NCBI RefSeq assembly: GCF_003573695.1 | Contig: NC_039362.1 | Span: 172,741,690-172,805,689 of the forward strand | From: Papaver somniferum | Taxonomy: Eukaryota > Streptophyta > Magnoliopsida > Ranunculales > Papaveraceae | Length of the DNA stretch: 64,000 nucleotides | Reading direction: 5' to 3' | Shown here: positions 52,464-63,593 of the stretch, in pieces | Layout: the number at the start of each line of letters is the position of its first letter | How positions within the stretch are numbered: the stretch's first letter is position 1 | Made by a program: the position numbers and the translations under genes | The notes under the pieces: generated by a model | Told to the model about the DNA's origin: nothing | The model's database searches: none | Seen by the model: only the letters and a program-made list of their open reading frames with translations

Positions 52464-55400
52464 TAGGTGATAGATAAATGGATGTATTTGAGTAAGAGGT
52501 GATGGAGTTGCTTTTGTAATCCAAATTCTTGGTAAAGAAATAAAGAAGTTGTTGGTGTTCAATATGCAGGGCGGATGTTGAGAATATGAAGTAAAGTTAT
52601 GCATATATGGAGATAGTGATGCTGAAATAGTTAAGCTGAATTGGTGGAAGTATTGCGATGTTGTATTTGTGGAATTGCTTGAGTTGATGGTGGTCTGTTG
52701 GTGGTATGAATTTGCAGTGATGAACTGTGGAGATGAATCTGATTGTAGGATTGTAGTAAATGGTATGTGTTGGACTGGTGCAAGTATAATACGAAAATGA
52801 TGCAGTTAGATGGATGTGTATGATTAATAGTTTAATTGAGTTGCAGATGAATCTATTGATTTTTCAGGAACTCAATTGGGTTGATTGTTGGAGCTGAACT
52901 TAGTGGTGGTGGTTTCCTTGGAATGGAATTGCAAGTGATGATATTTGTCTATGAATGAGTTAGTAGTTGTGGTGATGCTGCTCAGTTGGTTGTGATGGTG
53001 GTTTTAATGCAATAAGGGTGTAGTTGAGCTACATATGTTTCACAAGGAAGAGAAGATAATGACCTCAGAATAGAGGATAAATTGTTAGTGTTACAAATGG
53101 GTTGTTGCAATGGTGGCAGAACTGGAATAACAAAGATGTAGAGTTGAAGCTAAGCTATTACTACATATGGAGATGAAATATATTATGGTGGTTGTGCTAA
53201 TATGATGATATTTAGGGAATTGTGGTAGTGAATTGTAACTGGTGGTGATTTCTGAGAAAAGATGGAGTTAATTAAATGTATGGGATGTTGTGGTTGAAGT
53301 GGAGATTCATACATGAAGATAGTGGGCCTGAAATGGATGAGTTGAATTGTATGTGTGTGTGATAAGATACAACTGTGACAAATGGAGCTGGTGGAGGAAT
53401 ATGAGGGTGGAGATGGAGTTAATGAAGATGAGGTCTGTGTTATTATTGGAGGATTGTATCACTGGCAGTGATGTGGATGTTTGGTTTTGCTATGGATGTT
53501 GATGCTGCCATGGTAAAGACAATGGTTGTGATTGAAGTTTAATTGAAGCAATCATGTTAGTGTTGTGATGAAAATTATAGTTGTAGAATGAATTTCCATT
53601 AGGATGATTAAGAAGAAGACTTTGTTGTATGAGGTAGAGTTAGGCTATCGGCTGTAGTCTTGCTATGTTTTTGTGTTGCACCTTGATTGCGTTTTTGTAT
53701 GTTTGCTTGTGTATTTGCCTGTATCTGAACCCTGGTTCCAGTTAGATGTCTGACTGATTTACTTTGTCTGACTCAGTGAACCTTGACGAGTTGACTCGTT
53801 TGACTAGACTTGACCTTTCATTTGGACTTTGACCTTGAGTGTTGACCTGACCATGGACCTGGACTGTTAGTTGACCATTTGACTGTTAGTGACCGTTAGT
53901 AGACTCAGATGGACCAGGCCTTGTGTAATGGGCTAGTTTAGTGGGCCGTTCTAGATCAGACCCATGAACTTGGGCTTAAAGTTAGTTTTTCTTAGTTTGG
54001 TGACTTGGACCTTTACGGTCCGAATTGACCTTTAGTTTCTTCTACAAAGTTGTAGATATTCTTTAGACCTATAAGGTGGACTATATACCAACCTAATTGA
54101 ATTAGTAAACCTTTATTTGTGCTAAAGATAAATAATGAAAAGATGCAGAACCATAAATGGGCTTAGAACCATTAGATAGTTCACTTAGCCTATAAATAGA
54201 GAATTGTATGAGATTATGATATGAGCCTTGTATGAGACTTTTGGCTAATATCTTAGAGCGCTTGTGTGTTTAACAGTTAATCTTAATTAACAACGATCGA
54301 TTCAACGGATGAACCAGCGGATTATGGATCTCGAGGTAGGCGAGACTTGTCATCAAAAGAGGTGCGAATCGATAACGAACAGTCTTGTATTCATTATTGT
54401 TTTACAAATCTATCTTTTCTGAAATCCATCCATATCTCTGTTACTATATGATAGTGTATGCATGTATTAGATGTGTATAATACAAACTAGTTTTCTTTTA
54501 CATTTTGGGATGGGATTGGATCTTTAGAAACAACTAATATCTGTGTTTTGGGAGTATTTACTTATTTTCAAAAAGTGATTCTTTCCATTGACTAGAAAGT
54601 TGTTACATTTTTTATTTATTGTTAGCATGAAAGGGAGAAGGTTTCATTTTGATTGGTGTGAGATGTGTGCCCCAAAAGTTATATCTATATTTTTGCGCTA
54701 AAGGAGAGAAAAATTGGTGCCATTAATAAACTAATAGGTGTGTACTCGTGTCACTAAATATTATTTTCCCTATTTTTGCATGGGCAACGCATGTCTCATA
54801 CATGGATGTTTATTGTTTCTTTTAAATTACTTTCAAAAACTATTATATTATGTTTTGGTATTTGGAGAGAATGGTGTTGAGAATCTTATATATGATGTTG
54901 GATTTACGCGTGGGAAGGTTGGGCACTCCACTGTGTAAGCACTTCTATTGGAAATAATGTTGTTACCATTAGTTTCTTTGGACACTTGATATGCATAGTG
55001 CGCGTAGAATGAGATACTGGTAAGGTACATATCGTTTATGACTTCGAGGCCGGAAACTTCAGGGGGGCTTTAATGATCATCGAAGAATCCGCAACAGTCA
55101 TGCCTTGCTACTCCGAAGGATTACGTCGCTTAACTATTATTACTGTTGTGAATGTGTCGCAAGATTGGTTGGTTGATCTTTATATTTCAGTTCAACTATT
55201 ATTTTCAGTATAACTTATTATTTTATTTATGCTTTATCTGTTTTCCGTGTTTTATGATTTTCAGCAAAACATGCATTGTCTTTAAATCATTCTAGTGATT
55301 ACTTGAAAGTTAGTTATTATTTCTACTGGGCACCCCTTCTAGGGATGATGTGCTCACTATATTCTCACTTTCAGTTCCAGAGACAGATCAAGTTGTGCAC

Positions 55401-55672
55401 GTGGAAATGAAAGCTTCGAGGAGTTGATTTCGTTAGTTGGTTAGCTTCCTGTATGTTTATTTTGTGTTTATATTCTATTTGTAAACCAGCCCACTATTGA
55501 ATATGTGTCATTTGAAAGGAATTCTTGTATTTATTTCAGAGAGGGTTTATTTTCGGGTTAATCTTTGTTTAAAACTTCTTTCTTAATGTTTAATTAGATG
55601 TTTTAAATCCTTACTGTCTCAGTTTACACTTAATCTTTTGGATTAGTCAGCTACTAGCTTAGGGGGCGCTAC
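52464..55672 (+). mobile_element. Large gypsy-type LTR or LTR remnant
   Basis: Long non-coding region ending GGGGGCGCTACA, a terminus typical of long Tekay/Del-type gypsy LTRs. A TATA box (TATAAATA, 54191-54198) lies about 1.5 kb before the end, with TTGAC-rich sequence upstream. The 52.5-53.6 kb part is G/T-rich and low-complexity (GATGTTG, GTTGTGGTG units). No gag-pol follows. The left boundary is unresolved: similar sequence at 48660-48817 suggests the LTR began there and was later split by the hAT-like element and the solo copia LTR. Confidence 0.45.
53783..53885 (+). promoter_or_regulatory. W-box (TTGAC) cluster in the LTR
   Basis: TTGAC occurs eight times in about 100 bp (from 53783 to 53879), seven of them as TTGAC[C/T], the WRKY-binding core. 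It lies about 310-410 bp upstream of the LTR TATA box at 54191. Confidence 0.55.
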
Positions 55673-56049
55673 AATATCATAACAAGATTGAAAAATCAAG
55701 TGTGAAGAACAATTTTCCTACAATAACAAGTATTTAGAGATTTTATTTTCAAATCAAATTATTCTATGACATAATATATGATAATATATTGCATATTATG
55801 TGTGTAAATATATAAATTTTAATGTTAAATTAAAACAATAAAAAGAACAACACAACTAAATCACCGTGGAACTTCTCATTTGACTACAAAAAATTAGATA
55901 TAAGGTCCAATATTTGTAAATGTGAACAAGAAACAAACAACTTTGGATTCTTATTATAATAAAGCACCATAACATATGGTGCTACTACACTGATTATTAA
56001 TTTATATATTAGTTGGGCCTTATTGTAAGCTTAAATTTTTTGTTATCTT
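55673..56049. other. Intergenic AT-rich DNA
   Basis: No gene or element recognised. Confidence 0.4.
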
Positions 56050-56162
56050 ATAAACTTATCGGGGTTATTTTTTAGCACACTGGCCCAAGCCGGGACTGGC
56101 TAAAAATATTATTTTAGCGAAGTTATTAATTTATGGCGGATTAATTTAACGAAGTTCTACTG
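56050..56162 (-). mobile_element. pogo/Emigrant-type MITE fragment
   Basis: The right end, read inverted, is CAGTAGAACTTCGTTAAATT, followed by TA on the plus strand. TATTATTTTAGCGAAGTTAT precedes it. The left end was not found. A second fragment of similar sequence lies at 59010-59085. Confidence 0.5.
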
Positions 56163-56209
56163 TATATAGCAAACTCAATAACTCCTTATGTCATTATTAT
56201 TACTAGATT

Positions 56210-56500
56210 TGTGCTCATGCTACCCACAGTGCATTTTTTTTTCGTGTGTGGAGCTTCACCCCGCCACGTGGTGATGCATTTTTTATTTGGTGTGCACGGG
56301 ATTCGCCTCACCCCGTGACAATGCGTTTTTGATTTGGTGTGTGCGGGGCTTCGACCCGCCCGACCCGATGTATTTTTGATTGGTGTGGTCGGACAAATAC
56401 ATTAAATAAGTGGAGAATATGTGCAGATTTTACTTATTTTTTTCTTTTTCTTTTAAAAGGTTTCTATTTATTTATTACATATTTTAACTAGTTGGAAGCC
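56210..56500 (+). repeat. Dispersed repeat, copy B
   Basis: Related to 5480-5731: GCTACCCAC, GAGCTTCACCCCG and GATGCATTTTTTATTTG. It contains three diverged internal copies of a GGGGCTTC / GATGCATTTTTGATTTGGTG unit. The region continues at 56795-56905, past the inserted SINE, into the uninterrupted equivalent of the pogo target. Confidence 0.65.
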
Positions 56501-56514
56501 TAACAATCTAAGCT

Positions 56515-56795
56515 CCAAGCAGCGTACTACTATATTAGTCGAACAGATTGTCGTGCTAGCCTACCAGCGAGCCTTATGAAAAACCAAGCCGAGGGAGTCG
56601 AAACAGGTAGTGTGTCTACGGTCTTCGCAAGGGGGGTAAGCCGAGGGATCCGAAGCAGATAGTGTGGCTATGGTCGTCGCAAAGGGGTCAAACTAACTCT
56701 ACCGTCCATGTCCAACTCTGTAATATTGCGCCATCTGGGGCTCGAACCCTCCTGGAGTGCATGAAACCAGCTGAGCTACAAATATGTGGAATCTA
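56515..56795 (-). mobile_element. tRNA-derived SINE
   Basis: On the minus strand a tRNA-like head carries an A box (TAGCTCAGCTGG, complement of 56767-56778) and a B box (GGTTCGAGCCC, complement of 56738-56748) at the usual spacing, an internal RNA polymerase III promoter. The tRNA-unrelated body extends to lower coordinates; its 3' limit is uncertain. It is not a functional tRNA gene: the acceptor stem does not pair. It interrupts copy B of the dispersed repeat. Confidence 0.6.
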
Positions 56796-56845
56796 TTTCC
56801 ATTTTTATATCAATTTGGAAAAAAAAAGTTCTAATCCGGTAGATA

Positions 56846-57960
56846 CTCGATTTCCAAATTGAATTTTGACTTCCATAAAATTCCAAACACGATAAGTTAG
56901 GTTTTACTTTTGAGTATGTAATTTTTAAACCAATCATATATTGCCAAATGTCATGACCTAAATATTGTCATGTCATGAATTCCAAATCAATTTTTTTAAC
57001 CTTTTTCCTATTCTTTTTACACTTATTATACGTTGCCAAGTGTCCTCACCAACGCTCGTTTCAAAAAACTCAAAGTAGGTATATTTCGGCCAATAAAAAG
57101 TGAGTGTTTCCTCACCGTTCAACGTGAGAGCTTTATTTATCTAGGTCTTTTAAGTCTTTGGATTTTCTTTTTAAAATTTTTGGTACACTATGTCAGTATA
57201 TTTTATAGTGGTTAAATTATCCTCTGTTAATTTGGGTTAACAGTTTAATGTAAGAAGAAGAATATCAAAAAACCACCCCAAAATTTATCAAGAAACTAAT
57301 TTCTTTTTTTATAGATGATAATTTAATATCTTATATTACATCCGTTCTTAAAAAAGAGGTAATGTCACTTTTTTATTTTAGCCTAAAAATATGCTAAATT
57401 AAAAAGACAAAAAATAACCCTGTCAGGAAAGAAGGGAGTAAATGTTAACAAAAAATAAAAACTTTGTATTCCTATTTTTGGACCGACCGGAGGGCCCGAA
57501 GGAAGGGAAACCCTTATATGTCCACTATTTTGTTAAATGATATGTAACGTAAATTTTTTGAGTTTGATAAAAGATTGGAAATTTGGTCACTTTTTTATTG
57601 GACAAAACTGTCCTTCCCTTTTAGTTCAATTTCTACAATATTTTATGTATCATATCTTTTTAGGGGTGTAATTGCCAAGCGAACTAGAATATAACACATT
57701 TAATAATTTGTGTCTTGGAATTTTATTAATTTTATCACGTTGGAAAGATTTTAAAGAGATCTACACAATGAATAAAACAACAATATCAAATTTAGAGCTT
57801 TTACAAAAAATTCGGAAGTGTTTATCCTTTTATGAACAATTTTTTAAAAATTTAAAGCATGACCATTAAGCAAACCACCACAAATGGTACATAACATATT
57901 ATGTATCCATACTTTGGTTTATGCATCAACAAATAATTTGTTGTAACTAATAAAATGATG
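56846..57960. other. Intergenic AT-rich DNA
   Basis: The first 60 bp are the shared flank of the dispersed repeat. A small TA-flanked sequence at about 57347-57440 has ends CATCCGTTCTTA and GAAGGGAG and may be a tiny Stowaway-type MITE. No gene. Confidence 0.4.
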
Positions 57961-57974
57961 TACTACCTCTGTTT

Positions 57975-58575
57975 CAGGAAAAATGATATTTTCACTTCAT
58001 GCATGTTAGGGATAGCTATACTTTCGCCGCGTATCAGGAAACTGAAGTGATACCTTCACTTCGTGTCAAGAAAAGTGATACTTTCACCCCGGGTCACAAA
58101 AAGTGATACTTTCACTCTGTGCGTGTCTGGAAAAATGATATTTCACCCTGTGTCAGGAAAAGTGATACTTTCGCCATGTGTCAAGAAAAGTGATACTTTC
58201 ACTCCATGTTAGGAAAAGTGATACTTGCACTCCATGCATCTCTGGAAAAGTGATACTTTCACTCCTTCTTTAGAAAAATCATATTTTCGCCCCATGTTTC
58301 GCCCCGTGTTGGGAAAAGTGAAAGTGATACTTCCCCCGTGTTAGGAAAAGTGATACTTTCGTCCTGTGTCAGGAAAAGTGATACTCTCACCCCGTGTCAG
58401 GAAAAGTAATACTTTCAGTTCGTGTGTGTCAAGTAAAGTGATGGTTTCTCCTCATGTCAGGAAATTGATACTTTCAATCCGTGCGCGTCATGAAAAGTGG
58501 TACTTCACTATCAGCAAAAGTGACACTTTCAATCCGTTTCATGAAAAGTTATACTTTCACCTTTTCTATTTGGCC
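57975..58575 (+). repeat. Minisatellite, about 30-bp unit, some 18-20 copies
   Basis: The consensus is near AAAAGTGATACTTTCACCC plus CGTGTCAGG. Copies vary in length (about 28-40 bp) and sequence, so the array is old. No reading frame runs through it. Confidence 0.85.
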
Positions 58576-59009
58576 TATTGGTGGCAAAAACGAAACAACG
58601 AAAAGTACCTATTTTTCTGAAAGAGAGGTAGTACGTGCCAAAAAATATCATTCCAACAAAAAAAAGATGCATAACGATTTATGAAGCCACCATAAAGGAT
58701 ACATAACTACTCATGCGTTTCTATTTTGGTGATGCATCCAGTAATAAGGTTATGTAACCATTAAAACGAAGCATATGCCTCAAAAGTAGGATTTTAGCGA
58801 AAAAGGATGTATAATATATTATGCAATCAACGGTGTTTCATTTTTATTTTGGACCGACCCTCAACACCGTGGAATCGGTGTTCTAGTAGCCAATAAGACA
58901 CTAAATTGTAATGACAATACTAGTTGAGTTCTATTGAAAACTTAAATCCTCTATGTATTATCTTATTAATATGGCGACATTAGTAATTAAAGACATTATC
59001 CCTAATTAG

Positions 59010-59085
59010 GAATTACAAAAAATATTATTTTAGATAAATTATTAACTTGATGGGATTAATTTAGAGAAGTTATACTCTAAAACTA
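59010..59085 (-). mobile_element. pogo/Emigrant-type MITE fragment
   Basis: AATATTATTTTAGATAAATT and ATTAATTTAGAGAAGTTATA are diverged versions of the 56080-56160 sequence. Confidence 0.4.
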
Positions 59086-59207
59086 TTTTAATGGGCCATT
59101 TTTTTTGTTTGTTTGAAGGATTCTATTGTGCAAAATGGGGTTACGTTTATCGCCTTCAATATTGGATATTACCATTCTACCTTTCCTTTTATTTATTTTA
59201 TATTTTA

Positions 59208-59577
59208 TTCCCTCCGTCTCACCATTAAATGACCTATTTATTTTTAGATTTTGTCCCACCATTAAGTGATCTATATCACTAAACAAGAGATATTTCTAAA
59301 ATTATCCTTTTAATTGATTATAAGAAATATAAGAAATATGCATAATTTAATAGGCATGTTTATATTCGTTACATAGGTGTTTTAAAATGCTTTTTGATGG
59401 TATGAAGTTTGCGAACATCCATGGTGCAATTTGAGAGATAAATTATTTCAAAATTTCACTAGTTATTATCTATAAGGGTATAATTGTAAAAAAATGCTTA
59501 AATATACTCTTTTTCGTTGCTTGCCTTAAAAATTGTGCAAACTTAAACTATGTCACTTAATAGTGGGACGGAGGAAG
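59208..59577. mobile_element. Stowaway MITE (370 bp)
   Basis: The left end TTCCCTCCGTCTCACCATTA and the right end (inverted) CTTCCTCCGTCCCACTATTA form imperfect terminal repeats. The TA duplication is present on both sides (59206-59207 and 59578-59579). No coding sequence. Confidence 0.82.
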
Positions 59578-60105
59578 TATTTAGCAAAGATAATTGGGCC
59601 TTCAAATCAGTCGATAACTAGGTCGTATTTGATGTGCCCTACTGACACATCTAAATTTAACGGTAAACGTTTTTTACGGTGAAGATTCTGTATCAAATTA
59701 GTGATATGATTTTAAGAAAACTGCAAACATATATGCGTCCCGTTGTAATGTTTAAAACTCTAGCTGTCAACATTTATTTCTTGAAGCGACTAGCAAAAAC
59801 GATTTGTAACTATAATTTTTACGACAAAATATTAGATTAAACCAATTACGACCAGAAGTTCAGCATTTCCCAGCCACAAAGGTGATCACAACTAGCAAAT
59901 TTAAAGCACTTCATAGCCAAGTTTACATATGAACAACTCAGAAAAAGAAGGTAAAAAGGAAAATCAAAAAGAAAACTAAGAATAAAATGAAAATTTTAAT
60001 CGAACCTAATTTTACCTCATGAAAAATTTAATCTAATCATAATTATTTAGCCGTTTATCGACAATATTAGGAAAAGAAATAAAAACAAAAAGCAGATCAT
60101 CTATT

Positions 60106-60704
60106 TTTTTTTTTGAAGCATACAATTTATTATAATAAATTTAGTTTACAACTTGTCGTGGGTATATGGTATCCACAGAGTCTTGAAATAAAATGTGACT
60201 GATAAAGGATGGGATTGCCTGGTCCCAAATTATGGTTGAAAAATTTCCTTCCTGGCTTACATCCACTGCATGGTTTGCCAATCCGTCCGCTGCTTGATTT
60301 CCTTCCCTGTAGTTGTGTTGTATAGCGACATGCGGGATTTTCCTAAGTCTCATTTTTATTTCTTCGATCATTCCTGCTATGCGCCAAGGTGGCGACGTAG
60401 TTGATGTGATGAACCTCATGAGGTTTTCTGAATCTGTTTCAAATAGGATTCTAGTCCATTGTCTCTCCGATGTTGTTCTTGAAGTTAGTGCTGTCGTAAT
60501 TCCTAGTGGTTGAGCCATAGCTATTAATGTTCGTGCATCAGAGTCTCTACAGATGAATCCAGCTCCTACAAATCCCGGATGTCCTCTGACTGCTCCATCT
60601 CTGTTAATCTTAATCCAGTTGATATTAGGAGTGGACCAACCTACCAATATTGTTGATGTTTTATAAATGGAGCTCTCTACAAAATCCGGTTGATATTGGG
60701 AGTG
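60106..60704 (-). mobile_element. 5'-truncated LINE insertion with target duplication
   Basis: The minus-strand insertion ends in an A run (complement of 60106-60115), with TAATAAATT upstream. GATCATCTAT flanks it exactly on both sides (60096-60105 and 60705-60714). It contains only the RNase H end of ORF2. The 5' edge also holds a copy of the adjacent target sequence (TATAAATGGAGCTCTCTAC at 60663 versus TATAAATGGGGCTCTCTAC at 60713). Confidence 0.85.
60141..60704 (-). pseudogene. LINE RNase H domain (RVT_3 type) fragment
   Basis: Open frame of about 188 codons. It shows the order of plant non-LTR RNase H domains: NWIKINRDGAVRGHPG with the first Asp, AGFICRDSDA, LFETDSENLMRFI with Glu and Asp, and HNYREGNQAADGLANHAVD with the last Asp. 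The catalytic Asp-Glu-Asp-Asp set appears present, but the expected AExxA helix is altered (SERQW). RNase H degrades the RNA strand during reverse transcription. The polymerase part is missing through 5' truncation, so the fragment is inert. The stop lies at 60141. Confidence 0.8.
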
Positions 60705-60714
60705 GATCATCTAT

Positions 60715-61315
60715 AAATGGGGCTCTCTACAAAATTGGTTCCCATTTATTACCTTAGGAAATTTGATTTTCAGTTGTGATGCAATTGCAATCTTGGATTG
60801 TAGTTAGGCCGTAGTTTTTTCCTCCTCTAATTACACTTCTTTTTTCTTTTATTAAAGATTTTAAACTTTTCAAACCCCATCTAGAGTCTAGACTGCGAAT
60901 ACCACGTGCATCATGCATGGTACATTGCTTTCTCTCATTAACTTACTTACCTCCATTCTCAAAGGTCCAAAACCAAAATATAATAATCAAAGAAGATCGA
61001 AATGACAAAGTTCAATCTTCAAGAATTTATTGGTTTTTTATTTCTCCATACCTCAATCAACCATTATAATGCATCTTGATCGTTCTTTTGATCAAGAAAA
61101 TGCAACAATTGAAAAAAAAATTAAGTGAAAATAAAGAATAAGATAAATTATCATTTTTTTGACATGATCTTCAATTTTTTTGAAAATTAAATAAATTGAA
61201 AAGGAAAAAAGTAAATAAAAACTCATTACATCTTATATATAATCAATCATTTATGTAAGATAATTAATAATATAGCTCAAGGTGCACGAAACTGATCAGA
61301 ATAAGAAGAAAACTA
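60715..61315. other. 3' flank of the CYP79-type gene
   Basis: AT-rich. Likely contains the 3' UTR and terminator of the minus-strand P450. No gene recognised. Confidence 0.4.
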
Positions 61316-63387
61316 TCAAACAGTTGGGTAAAGGTGGATGGGCAGCCGTGGCTTGGCAAGAGCACAAAGTGGTTTGGCCAAGAACAGATCATGGCTGGAC
61401 TCACTGAGTCCGATGGTCTCGCCTGGTGGTGCACTCCAGCTGAAACCTTGAAGAAGCCTAGCCAACAGCATCACTGTCATTGACGTCCCAAGTGGGATAC
61501 CCATGCATCCACGCCGTCCAGTGCTAAAAGAAATGAAACGAAGATCGTTCTCGACTAACTCCACCACCTGTTCACCGGATCCATCCAAATGCCTCTCGGG
61601 TTTGAACTTGAGCGGTTCATCCCACACTTTAGGATTACGGCCAAGTCCTGTGCGGCTTAGAATTACCTGACTTCCCTTTGGGATGAAATATCCGGCCACA
61701 ACTGCATCGTTTATCGCAACGTGTGGTAGGTTGAACGGTGCAATTGGGTGGAGACGGAATGCTTCTCTGGCGCATGACTTGACAAAATTTAGACGTGGGA
61801 AATCTGATTCTTGTACGAGTCTGTCTTTTCCGACGACCCTGTCGATTTCTTCTACGGCTTTTTGGAGCAGTTCAGGTTGGTTGATCAACTCCGCCAGTGC
61901 CCATTCAACTGCATTTGATGGATTGTCTACTGATGCATATATCAAATCCTACACACACAAAAGAGACACCATAATTAATTAAAAAAATAATCAATAAAAC
62001 GATATATTTGATACTTTATTAATAATTAATCAACAAATATATGAATTCTGTAAAATTGTTAAAGAATGAAAATGTTTCAACAAGTTTTGGTCAACCAAGT
62101 CAACTCATAGTGGAATGGTCAAAGCAAGCCTTCATGTTTGAATCTTCCCTATGTACGTGTTTGCATGGCCTTAAGAATCATGACCATATGTTTTATAAAT
62201 TGTACTTAATCAAGTGGCGGTCATATATATATATGCATATAGACAGAGATAAATTTAGATATGATCCATGCATAAGCGTACGTCAATTCATATACTAGGA
62301 TGAAGGATCTTACCGCTGATTGAGCTTTAATTTCATCGGTCGATAGGATGGGGTTCCCCTCAGCATCCTTGAGAGAAATGAGAACGTCAAGGAGATCCTG
62401 TGGTTCTTTCTTGTTGATAAATCTACTACCATCAGCTGATCTCCATTGTCTGATTCTGTCATCAATAATAGGATCATGGTAACTGTTAACGATCTTTGAA
62501 GCTTTCTTCATGAGCTTTTCATGACCATCTAAATCTAACCATCTCAAACTAGGCATAAAATCTGCTACACTGAATGCGTAGAGCAGAGATAGAACATTGA
62601 AAAGTGATTGGACGTGTTCCTCTTCCTCAACACCAGGACCTCCATCTTTTCTTCCTTTACCAAAATACCTAATATTGAACATCAGTTTTCTAATGACATT
62701 TCCACTATACATTCTTGAAACTTTCCTTACGTTCACAACTCCACCAACATCATTAGTAGTAATGGCGTTATCAATGCATTGGTTGTAGATATATCGAACA
62801 AGGTTGTCGGCTTCTTCGGATCTCTTTTCAAGAAGCCATCTGAGTCTCAAAGGAGACATAAGTTCAGAAGCCACCACTCTTCTCATCTTCTTCCATTGAT
62901 CTCCTAATGGCGCAACAGCAACTGATAAGAACCCACGGCTTGAATATTCAGTACCCATTGTGATGGGCCTTGACGCAAAGTTAGCATCTTGTTTTCTCAA
63001 AAACTCTCTAGCAATCTCAGGTGAAGTCACTGGAATTATATGGGTATTTCCAAGACGAACACTTAAGATGTCGGTATTCATCTCCTTCATGAGTCTCTCT
63101 ATCCATCGGAAAGCCGGCTTTTTGTGAAACAAGTCGGGAAGATTACCAACAATCGGCCACGAAGCAGCTGGTCCCGGTGGTAGTGTAAGAGAGCTAGATT
63201 TTGTTTTGCTTTTGGATTGGATTTGGATGAAAAATGCAAAAACGGATACTAGTAGTAGAAGCGCCGTGGTTGGGAAGGTGGAAGTCAGGAAAAGTGCACT
63301 GATTCCAGAGACAGCTATATCGGGAGCACTACCCCATCTTAAAGGCAAGAAAGTAGATGAGACCAAGGTACTAGTATTGTTCTTCAT
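61316..63387 (-). CDS. CYP79-like: CYP79-type cytochrome P450 (amino-acid N-monooxygenase)
   Basis: Two exons, 63387-62314 and 61948-61316, join in phase 0 across a 365-bp GT..AG intron into 568 residues. Features: an N-terminal membrane anchor (about 40-56, [16 protein letters not shown]), the hinge LPPGP (69-73), the I-helix DNPSNAVEW (366-374) in place of the usual oxygen-binding AGxDTT, ExxR at 420-423 (EAFR), PERH, and the haem loop [10 protein letters not shown] (499-508) with Cys506. DNPSN and SFSTGRRGC are hallmarks of CYP79, which converts amino acids to aldoximes, the first step to cyanogenic glycosides, glucosinolates or volatile nitriles. It acts at the ER. Substrate cannot be read from sequence. 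Poppies and relatives make tyrosine-derived cyanogenic glycosides, so tyrosine or phenylalanine is a fair guess. ATG at 63387 is the first in-frame methionine. Confidence 0.93.
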
Positions 63388-63582
63388 GATGATAACCAAA
63401 ATGATCTCCTAGTTGGTGCTAGTAGTTGCAGATTCTTGTGATGCTTCCTGATCGACCTTTAGTACTATCTAGTAGAATCTATAAGCAAATAGCTAGTATG
63501 TTTATGATCGAGTATCCTTCTCTGATATGTCAAGAATTGGAATCAGTTGTGATCCCTAAGTTGTGTTACTTGAGGAATGGGG

Positions 63583-63593
63583 TCTTATATACC
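63583..63593 (-). promoter_or_regulatory. Likely TATA box of the CYP79-type gene
   Basis: The minus strand reads GGGTATATAAGA about 195 bp upstream of the ATG, implying a leader of roughly 160 nt. Confidence 0.5.

Noticed and set aside
52480..53640. G/T-rich region as a coding gene
   Set aside because: All frames are interrupted and the composition is low-complexity; it fits LTR sequence.
56735..56790. Possible tRNA gene on the minus strand
   Set aside because: A and B boxes are present but the acceptor stem does not pair and a long unrelated body follows; called as a SINE.
57347..57440. Tiny Stowaway MITE
   Set aside because: Only short, poor inverted ends; noted in the intergenic entry but not called.
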